Shown here one piece after another: positions 1 through 5,183 of a DNA stretch of 8,861 nt. Made by a program: the position numbers and the translations under genes. The notes below the pieces were generated by a model. That model worked only from the letters and a program-made list of their open reading frames with translations. It was not told the origin of the DNA and did not search any database. This stretch comes from Sphingopyxis sp. (GTDB taxonomy: Bacteria > Pseudomonadota > Alphaproteobacteria > Sphingomonadales > Sphingomonadaceae): contig JAHCKJ010000078.1 in NCBI GenBank assembly GCA_026125835.1, positions 1 through 8,861 on the forward strand, written 5' to 3'. Positions within the stretch are counted from its first letter, which is position 1. Each line of letters starts with the position of its first letter.

Positions 1-131
1 GCAAACCTCGCGCGCGGAATTAATGGGTCCTGACCCTAGGCCCGCTTCGCGATACCCTGCAAAAATCTTGCCAGATTGACCTTGGCGGCGCTCCTCGGGT
101 AACGCCCGCAGATGTCTCCTCTGGAAGCGAT
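1..131. other. Leader upstream of lptB; end of preceding gene not resolved
   Basis: No complete gene fits here. On the + strand the three frames stop at 21-23 (TAA), 31-33 (TGA) and 77-79 (TGA), so the C-terminal end of an upstream gene could lie in the first few codons. In many proteobacteria that gene would be lptA, but too little sequence is present to recognise it. A short palindrome (GGGTC, 2-nt loop, GACCC) sits at 25-36. No strong promoter was seen. Confidence 0.4.
25..36. repeat. Short palindrome GGGTC-CT-GACCC
   Basis: A 5-bp perfect inverted repeat with a 2-nt loop, directly preceded by ATTAAT and followed by TAGG. It is small, but its context (AT-rich flank, tight GC stem, TAGG) resembles a REP-type palindrome rather than random GC-rich sequence. 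The loop is short for an RNA terminator and no T-run follows on either strand. Confidence 0.3.
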
Positions 132-956
132 GTGGAAATGACCGACGACGAAGCGACCCCTGCGACCGTGACTGCCGACGCCGATCATGGCGTCGCCGAA
201 CATCGGGCGCATGTCCGCGACGACGCGGCGGCGGGCAACGGGCTGGCGGTGATTTCGATCGCCAAAAGCTATGACAAGCGCGTCGTGCTCTCCGACGTGT
301 CGCTGTCGGTGGCCAAGGGCGAAGTGCTCGGTCTGCTCGGCCCCAATGGCGCCGGCAAGACCACCTGTTTTTATTCGATCATGGGACTGGTGAAGCCCGA
401 CGCCGGGCGCATCATGCTCGACGGCGCCGACATCACCGCGCTGCCGATGTATCGCCGCGCGATCCTCGGCCTCGGTTATCTGCCGCAGGAAACCTCGATT
501 TTTCGCGGCATGACGGTCGAACAGAATATCAGCGCGGTGCTCGAACTGGCCGAACCCGACAAGATCGCGCGCGAGCGGCGGCTGGAGGAATTGCTCGAGG
601 AATTCGGGCTGACGCGGCTGCGCAGCGCGGCGGCGATGGCGCTGTCGGGCGGCGAACGGCGCCGCGCCGAGATCGCGCGCGCGCTCGCCGCCAACCCGTC
701 GATCATGCTGCTCGACGAACCCTTTGCGGGGATCGACCCGCTGTCGATCAGCGACATCCGCGATCTGGTTGCGGACCTCAAGACGCGCGGCATCGGGGTG
801 CTGATCACCGACCATAATGTCCGCGAAACGCTCGACCTCGTCGACCGCGCCTGCATCATCTACGACGGCAAGGTGCTGCTCGCGGGGTCGCCCGAGGAGC
901 TGGTCGCCGACCCCGAAGTGCGGCGGCTGTATCTGGGCGAGGGTTTCTCGTTGTGA
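132..956 (+). CDS. lptB: LptB, ATP-binding subunit of the LPS export ABC transporter
   Basis: Cytoplasmic ATPase that powers lipopolysaccharide extraction from the inner membrane by LptB2FG and its transfer along the LptC-LptA bridge. All ABC motifs are visible (GTG-start numbering): Walker A GPNGAGKT at 70-77, Q-loop GYLPQE with Q119, signature LSGGERRR at 171-178, Walker B IMLLDE at 191-196, and the switch histidine in TDHNVRET (H228). LSGGERRR, FAGID and the C-terminal YLGEGFSL are typical of LptB rather than other ABC ATPases. The start is either GTG at 132 or ATG two codons later at 138; GGAAG at 123-127 lies 4 nt before the GTG and 10 nt before the ATG, which favours the ATG. About 35 acidic residues precede the usual LptB start near NGLAVISIAKSY. 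rpoN follows, as in many proteobacteria. Confidence 0.95.
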   Translation: MEMTDDEATPATVTADADHGVAEHRAHVRDDAAAGNGLAVISIAKSYDKRVVLSDVSLSVAKGEVLGLLGPNGAGKTTCFYSIMGLVKPDAGRIMLDGADITALPMYRRAILGLGYLPQETSIFRGMTVEQNISAVLELAEPDKIARERRLEELLEEFGLTRLRSAAAMALSGGERRRAEIARALAANPSIMLLDEPFAGIDPLSISDIRDLVADLKTRGIGVLITDHNVRETLDLVDRACIIYDGKVLLAGSPEELVADPEVRRLYLGEGFSL

Positions 957-999
957 GCGATGTGGGCCGTACCGGTGCCGAATGAGCCGCTTTCCGTTT

Positions 1000-1126
1000 C
1001 CGTTCGTGTCGAGCGAAGTCGAGACACGCCGCGTATGTGCATGGCTTCACGTGTCTCGACTTCCGGCAAAGCCGGAAGTTTATCCCGAGCGACTGCCAAG
1101 GCAGTCGAGGGGCTCGACACGAACGG
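1000..1126. repeat. Composite folded inverted repeat between lptB and rpoN
   Basis: A 29-nt left arm (1000-1028) has a perfect reverse complement that is split in two: 14 nt at 1050-1063 and 15 nt at 1112-1126. Between the halves lies a 48-nt insert (1064-1111). Two further hairpins lie in and around it: a 9-bp stem at 1059-1067/1071-1079 with an AAA loop, and an 8-bp stem at 1090-1097/1100-1107 with an AA loop. The first competes with the 3' end of the 14-nt segment. The predicted fold is a 29-bp stem with a 21-nt apical loop and a side arm. The motif resembles dispersed sphingomonad intergenic repeats, which cannot be confirmed from one copy. It ends 22 bp before the rpoN start and would be part of any lptB-rpoN transcript. 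Confidence 0.8.
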
Positions 1127-1148
1127 GGTAAAGGGTTGCTGATACCCG

Positions 1149-2621
1149 ATGGCGTTGGGTCCGCGCCTCGATCTCCGCCAGTCGCAATCGCTGGTGATGA
1201 CGCCGCAGCTGCAGCAAGCGATCAAGCTGCTGGCGCTGTCGAACCTCGAACTCGAAACCTATCTCGCCGAGGCGCTGGAGGGCAATCCGCTGCTCGATAC
1301 GGCATCGGCGGATGGCGACGACAGCGCGGTCGATGCGATGGACGCCCCGGGCGACGAAGCGCCGGTCAGCGAGGCGGCATCGCTCGATGCGGACTTGGCG
1401 CTGGCGTCGGACAGCGGCGCCGCCAACGATCTCGACGTCGATATGACCGCCGAACGCTTTCACCACGACAGCGCCAGCGACAATGTCGGGCTGTCGGGCG
1501 GAAGCGATAGCGAAGGCATCGATTTCGACAGCTTTGCCGGCGAGAATGCGACGCTGCACGAGCATCTGCTGGCGCAGGTCGGCGAGCGGTTCGGCGGGCT
1601 GGAGGCGATGATCGCCGAACAGCTGGTCGCGCTGATCGACGAAACGGGCTATCTGCGCGCCGATCTCGCCGAGGTGGCGCAGCGACTGGGCGTGCCGCTG
1701 GCGCTGGTCGAGAATGTGCTGGCCGGGGTGCAATGTTTCGACCCGTCGGGGGTCGGCGGGCGCGACCTCGCCGAATGCATCGCGATCCAGGCGCGCGAGG
1801 CGGACCGCTACGATCCCGCGATGGCGACGATGATCGCGCATCTCGATCTGGTCGCCAAGGGCGCTTTCCCGCAGCTGAAGCGCATCTGCGGGGTCGATGA
1901 CGAGGATCTGGCCGACATGATCCGCGAATTGCGCGGCTATGATCCGAAACCCGGGCTGAAATTCGGCGGCGACCGGTCGCAGGCGGTCGTCCCCGACCTG
2001 TTCATCCGCCCGACCGCCAACGGATGGGCGGTCGAGATCAACAGCGGCACCTTGCCGCGCCTGCTGGTCAATCGCCGCTACTATACCGAGCTGGCCACGG
2101 GCGCCGCGGCCAAGAGCAAGGCGTGGCTGTCCGAACAGCTGGCGAGCGCCAACTGGCTGGTCCGCGCGCTCGACCAGCGCCAGCGCACGATCATCAAGGT
2201 CGCGAGCGCGATCGTGAAGCAGCAGGAAGGGTTTTTCCTGCACGGCGTCGCGCATATGCGGCCGCTGACCTTGCGCCAGATCGCCGAAGAGATCGGCATG
2301 CACGAATCGACGGTGAGCCGCGTCACCAGCAACAAATATCTGTCCTGTCCGCGCGGGCTGTTCGAACTCAAATATTTCTTCTCGAGCGGCATTTCGGCGA
2401 CCGAGGGCGACGGCGCGGTGTCGGCCGAGGCGGTGAAGAGCCGGATCAAGGCGATGATCGAGGCCGAGGATGCCAAGGCGATCCTGTCCGACGAGACGAT
2501 CGCGCAGCGGCTGTCGGCGGAGGGGCATGACATCGCGCGGCGCACCGTCGTCAAATATCGCGAGGCAATGGGCTATGGCTCTTCGGTGCAGCGGCGGCGG
2601 CAGAAAGCGCTGGCGGGTTAG
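1149..2621 (+). CDS. rpoN: RNA polymerase sigma-54 factor RpoN
   Basis: Alternative sigma factor that directs RNA polymerase to -24/-12 promoters and needs AAA+ activators for open complex formation. The 490 residues show the full family layout: glutamine- and leucine-rich activator-interacting region I at 1-50 (DLRQSQSLVMTPQLQQAIKL), a variable acidic region II at about 51-130, a core-binding region at about 135-310, a helix-turn-helix at 375-397 (LRQIAEEIGMHESTVSRV) for -12 recognition, and the RpoN box ARRTVVKYRE at 463-472 for the -24 element. The RpoN box differs by one residue from the usual ARRTVAKYRE. The ATG is fixed by region I; the Shine-Dalgarno is weak (AAGGG at about 1132-1136, 12 nt upstream). 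lptB is upstream in the same direction, so co-transcription is likely. The downstream neighbour is rpmJ, not hpf or ptsN. Confidence 0.97.
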   Translation: MALGPRLDLRQSQSLVMTPQLQQAIKLLALSNLELETYLAEALEGNPLLDTASADGDDSAVDAMDAPGDEAPVSEAASLDADLALASDSGAANDLDVDMTAERFHHDSASDNVGLSGGSDSEGIDFDSFAGENATLHEHLLAQVGERFGGLEAMIAEQLVALIDETGYLRADLAEVAQRLGVPLALVENVLAGVQCFDPSGVGGRDLAECIAIQAREADRYDPAMATMIAHLDLVAKGAFPQLKRICGVDDEDLADMIRELRGYDPKPGLKFGGDRSQAVVPDLFIRPTANGWAVEINSGTLPRLLVNRRYYTELATGAAAKSKAWLSEQLASANWLVRALDQRQRTIIKVASAIVKQQEGFFLHGVAHMRPLTLRQIAEEIGMHESTVSRVTSNKYLSCPRGLFELKYFFSSGISATEGDGAVSAEAVKSRIKAMIEAEDAKAILSDETIAQRLSAEGHDIARRTVVKYREAMGYGSSVQRRRQKALAG

Positions 2622-2631
2622 CGATCCCGTT

Positions 2632-2713
2632 GCCCCCGCGAAGGCGGGGGCCGCCGGACGTTAACGCAGCGGTGTCGCGCAAGCCCGACAACGGCCCCCG
2701 CCTTCGCGGGGGC
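2632..2713. repeat. 22-bp perfect inverted repeat downstream of rpoN
   Basis: The segment 2632-2653 is the exact reverse complement of 2692-2713, with a 38-nt spacer. After one G-T mismatch the pairing continues for 3 more bp (2628-2630 with 2715-2717). Each arm is itself a hairpin: CCCCCGC, loop GAAG, GCGGGGG. This looks like a pair of inverted copies of a dispersed GC-rich palindromic unit. It begins 11 bp after the rpoN stop and is followed by a short T-run (2718-2721), so it could also stop or slow transcription out of rpoN. That role is inference. Confidence 0.8.
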
Positions 2714-2736
2714 GACGTTTTCTCGTCGGGAGCCGG

Positions 2737-2764
2737 TTGACTTTTCGCCTGCATCGCCATAGTT
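2737..2764 (+). promoter_or_regulatory. Candidate sigma-70-type promoter for rpmJ
   Basis: TTGACT at 2737-2742 is followed after 15 bp by CATAGT at 2758-2763 (or 16 bp by ATAGTT at 2759-2764), a fair match to -35 and -10 elements. It lies about 45 bp before the rpmJ start and just downstream of the inverted repeat, so rpmJ would be transcribed separately from rpoN. The spacing is slightly short of the optimal 17 bp. Prediction by eye only. Confidence 0.4.
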
Positions 2765-2807
2765 GCGCCGCTTCGCGTCAACACGCCAAGATTTACGGAC
2801 AAGAACC

Positions 2808-2933
2808 ATGAAGATTCGCAACAGCCTGAAGTCGCTGAAGGACCGCCACCGGGATAACCGCGTGATCCGCCGCCGTGGCCGGACCTATGTGATCAACAAG
2901 ACCAACCGCCGCTTCAAGGCGCGCCAGGGCTGA
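2808..2933 (+). CDS. rpmJ: 50S ribosomal protein L36, zinc-free 41-residue form
   Basis: A small basic protein of the large ribosomal subunit. The ORF starts with ATG at 2808 and ends with TGA at 2931-2933, giving 41 residues that begin MKIRNSLKSLK and end NKTNRRFKARQG. Recognised by the N-terminal MKIRNSLKSLKDRH, the central RRRGRTYVIN and the C-terminal NRRFKARQG. It has no cysteine, so it lacks the zinc ribbon of the short C+ L36 form; the 41-residue C- form is usual in alphaproteobacteria. A weak Shine-Dalgarno-like GGAC (2797-2800) lies 7 nt upstream. It is monocistronic by appearance, with its own candidate promoter and a hairpin just after the stop. Confidence 0.95.
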   Translation: MKIRNSLKSLKDRHRDNRVIRRRGRTYVINKTNRRFKARQG

Positions 2934-2942
2934 TTGTCCTGC

Positions 2943-2961
2943 CGGGGCTTTTTTCGCCCCG
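2943..2961. terminator. Hairpin after rpmJ with a T6 loop (possible terminator)
   Basis: A 6-bp GC stem (CGGGGC at 2943-2948 with GCCCCG at 2956-2961) encloses a 7-nt loop of TTTTTTC. It lies 9 bp after the rpmJ stop, where a terminator is expected, but the T-run is inside the loop rather than after the stem, so it is not a canonical intrinsic terminator. The rest of the interval to 3030 holds no clear signal except the GGAG Shine-Dalgarno (3022-3025) of the next gene. Confidence 0.4.
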
Positions 2962-3030
2962 CGTGCATTTGCGAGTAAGCGTGACGCCGTCGGATGCTTC
3001 CGGCGGCGCTTTCGCGCGTGTGGAGCAGCC

Positions 3031-3642
3031 ATGATTCGCCGATCCGTGATTTTCGATGTGGGCCGTGTCCTGTTCGACTGGGACCTGCGTCACCTGTTTG
3101 CCAAGCTGATCGACGACCGCGACGAGCTCGAATGGTTCGTCGCCAATGTCGTCACGCCCGAATGGCATTTCCAGCACGACGCCGGACGCCCGCTTGCCGC
3201 AATGCTGCCCGAGCTCAAGGCCGACTTTCCCGGCCATGCGCCGCTGATCGATGCCTATGCGGCGCGGTTCAACGAGACGATTCCGGGGCCGGTGCCGGGC
3301 AGCATCGAGCTGGTCGAGCGGCTCGACGCCGCGGGCGTGCCGCTGTTCGCGATCACCAATTTCGGCCATGAATTCTGGGAGGGCTTTCGCCCGACCCAGC
3401 CGGTGTTCGACCGCTTTCGGGGCATCATCGTCTCCGGCACCGAAAAAATGATGAAGCCCGACCCCGCGATTTACCGCCTCGCGATCGACCGATTCGGCAT
3501 CGACCCGGCAGGCGCATTATTCATCGACGATGTCGCTGCAAACATTGCGGGCGCCGAATCACTCGGCATCGCCGGCCACCTGTTCGACGGCGCGGCGATG
3601 CTTGAACGCGATCTGATCGCGCGCGGCTATTTGCCGGGCTGA
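3031..3642 (+). CDS. HAD-superfamily phosphatase, YihX-like (HAD-IA)
   Basis: A soluble 203-residue hydrolase of the haloacid dehalogenase superfamily, probably a small-molecule phosphatase. Four motifs are seen: motif I FDVGRVLFDWD with nucleophile D9; motif II ITNFG with T109; motif III MKPDPAIY with K142; motif IV FIDDVAANI with D166 and D167, for magnesium binding. The D-x-G-x-V form of motif I, glycine replacing the usual second aspartate, is that of E. coli YihX (alpha-D-glucose-1-phosphate phosphatase) and its relatives. The segment 20-90 is a helical cap of type C1. Length is normal for YihX-like proteins (about 200). The ATG is supported by GGAG five bases upstream (3022-3025). The 3' end overlaps the convergent serine hydrolase gene by 16 bp. 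Substrate cannot be told from sequence. Confidence 0.88.
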   Translation: MIRRSVIFDVGRVLFDWDLRHLFAKLIDDRDELEWFVANVVTPEWHFQHDAGRPLAAMLPELKADFPGHAPLIDAYAARFNETIPGPVPGSIELVERLDAAGVPLFAITNFGHEFWEGFRPTQPVFDRFRGIIVSGTEKMMKPDPAIYRLAIDRFGIDPAGALFIDDVAANIAGAESLGIAGHLFDGAAMLERDLIARGYLPG

Positions 3643-5072
3643 TCGAAACGCAGCACGAGTCGGCGCCCGGTCGCAATGTCGGCGGCAAAGCTGCCGTCGA
3701 CCTGCGCACGCAGATCGGCGATACCGAACGGATTGACGATTCCCGCGCGGCTCAGTCCGCCTTTGGGATCGAGCCCGACGATCGTCAGCGGCGCGTCGCT
3801 TCGCTGCATCGCGGTACCGAAATAGGCGAGCATCGCGGGATGCTGTTCCACGGTGCCGACGCACAGCCCCGCCTCGATCCGGAAGCGCACCGCGCCTTCG
3901 ACGGCAACGTCGCCGAAGCTGCCGCGATAGCGCTGCGCGCCGCGCGGACAGTCGGCGGCGATCAGCCCCGCTGGCACGGCACGAAAGGGCGCGGCGATCA
4001 TCTGCGCCGTCGGCTCCATCCGCGACACCCACGTCGCATTGGACAGCAGGCTGACGGCCGTGCGTTCGCCGCGCCACAGCCCGATCGTGCTCCGCGCGCC
4101 AAGCGTCACGCCATTGTGATGGACGAAGGGCGCGCCGTTGGCATCGACCCCGCTGCGCCAGCCGAACCCGACCGCATAATCATCCTCGCCTGCCGTCTTG
4201 CCATCGGCGAGCTTCACCGGGACGAGCATCGCATCAAAAGTTTCAGGGCGCACGACGCGGCCGTCGATCATCCGCCCGCCGAAGCTTGCGACCGCACTCG
4301 CGGTGCCGCTGAGCCCGCCGCCACCCCAGGTGTAGCTGAAGTCGTGGCGTGGCACGTCGACCACGCGCCGCTGCTGGTCGAAGCCATAGGCGCGCGAGGC
4401 GTCCGGGTCGCCGCTGTCGGTCGCATCGGCGCGAATCGCGAGCCCCGGTGCGACCTCCGCTCTGACATAATCGGTAAAGGGGCGCCCGGCCTTGTCCTCG
4501 ACCAGCGCGCCGAGCAAGCTATAGCCCCATGACGAATAGCTGTAGGCGGTTCCCGGCGGGCTCAGCAGGTCGCGCCCCGCGAAAATCGCGACGGCGTCGC
4601 GCCCGGTGGCGTAGTGACGCGATCCGCGATCGGCATCGATCGCCTGATAATGCGGCAACCCCGAGACATGCGCCGCGAGCTGGCGCGGGGTGATCGCGGG
4701 CCAGCGCGCGCCGAGCCACGGCAATTGATCCTGCACTGGGGCGTCGGGATCGATCTTGCGCTGTTCGGCGAGCTGCATGACCGCGGCGACGGTAAAGATC
4801 TTCGACACACTCGCCAGCCGGAACAGCGTGTCGGGCGTGACCGGCGCCCCGCTGACGCGATCGCGCTGCCCGCTCGCACCCTCCCAGACGATGCGCCCAT
4901 CCTGCCACACCGCCGCCGCCATGCCGGGGACACCGTTGGTTTCGCGCAATGTGTCGAGCAGGCGCTGCGCGACGGCGGCCGGGTCGGCGTCAGCGCCGCT
5001 TTGCGCGCACGCGGGTGCTGCGACAGCGAGGAAGGCTGAGGCGCCTAGAACTAAAACGGTCGGTTGCAGCAT
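3627..5072 (-). CDS. Secreted serine hydrolase, beta-lactamase class C/esterase fold
   Basis: A 481-residue exported protein of the PF00144-type family (class C beta-lactamases, D-aminopeptidases, EstB-like esterases). Residues 1-23 form a signal peptide (hydrophobic LVLGASAFLAVAA, cleavage site ACA before QSG); it lacks basic residues at the N terminus, and the C22 context (APAC) is a poor lipobox. The nucleophile motif is S88-V-S-K91 in LFRLASVSK. The second motif reads Y179-S-S in FSYSS-type context instead of Y-x-N, and the third is H319-N-G in FVHHNGV, the esterase-like replacement of KTG. The domain runs from about 35 to 365; residues 370-481 form a C-terminal extension with an RYRGSFGDV stretch. 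A strong GGGAGG (5083-5088, minus strand) precedes the ATG. The natural substrate is not predictable; true beta-lactamase activity is unlikely without KTG. Confidence 0.85.
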   Translation of the reverse strand: MLQPTVLVLGASAFLAVAAPACAQSGADADPAAVAQRLLDTLRETNGVPGMAAAVWQDGRIVWEGASGQRDRVSGAPVTPDTLFRLASVSKIFTVAAVMQLAEQRKIDPDAPVQDQLPWLGARWPAITPRQLAAHVSGLPHYQAIDADRGSRHYATGRDAVAIFAGRDLLSPPGTAYSYSSWGYSLLGALVEDKAGRPFTDYVRAEVAPGLAIRADATDSGDPDASRAYGFDQQRRVVDVPRHDFSYTWGGGGLSGTASAVASFGGRMIDGRVVRPETFDAMLVPVKLADGKTAGEDDYAVGFGWRSGVDANGAPFVHHNGVTLGARSTIGLWRGERTAVSLLSNATWVSRMEPTAQMIAAPFRAVPAGLIAADCPRGAQRYRGSFGDVAVEGAVRFRIEAGLCVGTVEQHPAMLAYFGTAMQRSDAPLTIVGLDPKGGLSRAGIVNPFGIADLRAQVDGSFAADIATGRRLVLRFDQPGK

Positions 5073-5183
5073 CGTCGGATTCCCTCCCTTGGGTGGAAGG
5101 GCGGAATGCGTCCGATTTGTCGCGCCGATGTGCCGAAATGTCGCGCACCTGTCGCAGGCCTCGGGGCTATCGGTACCGGTACC
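5073..5183. other. Spacer between the S9 peptidase and serine hydrolase genes
   Basis: 111 bp between two minus-strand genes. It holds the GGGAGG ribosome binding site of the downstream serine hydrolase (5083-5088) and a 12-bp perfect palindrome GGTACCGGTACC (5172-5183) that abuts the peptidase stop codon. No convincing terminator with a T-run and no clear -35/-10 pair were seen, so read-through from the peptidase gene is possible. Confidence 0.5.

Noticed and set aside
36..815. Minus-strand ORF of 259 residues opposite lptB
   Set aside because: Antisense shadow of lptB with no family features; lptB has every ABC motif in the opposite frame.
1000..1126. Possible tRNA or structured ncRNA gene in the folded region
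   Set aside because: No tRNA consensus (no TTCGA T-loop context with acceptor pairing and anticodon arm) and no promoter or T-run; the symmetry fits a dispersed repeat better.
817..1142. Small ORFs across the lptB-rpoN spacer on both strands
   Set aside because: They are explained by the folded repeat and by frame shadows of lptB; none has a ribosome binding site or a recognisable protein.
1080..2528. Long minus-strand ORF of 482 residues opposite rpoN
   Set aside because: It lies almost wholly within rpoN in antisense, has Arg/His/Asp-rich composition typical of shadow frames in high-GC genes, and shows no recognisable domain.
3840..4532. Plus-strand ORF of 230 residues opposite the serine hydrolase
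   Set aside because: Antisense shadow with biased composition; the minus strand encodes a protein with a signal peptide and catalytic motifs.
3627..5072. True AmpC-type beta-lactamase
   Set aside because: The KTG motif is replaced by H-N-G and the Y-x-N motif by Y-S-S, and the protein is about 100 residues too long, so an esterase/peptidase-type relative is more likely.
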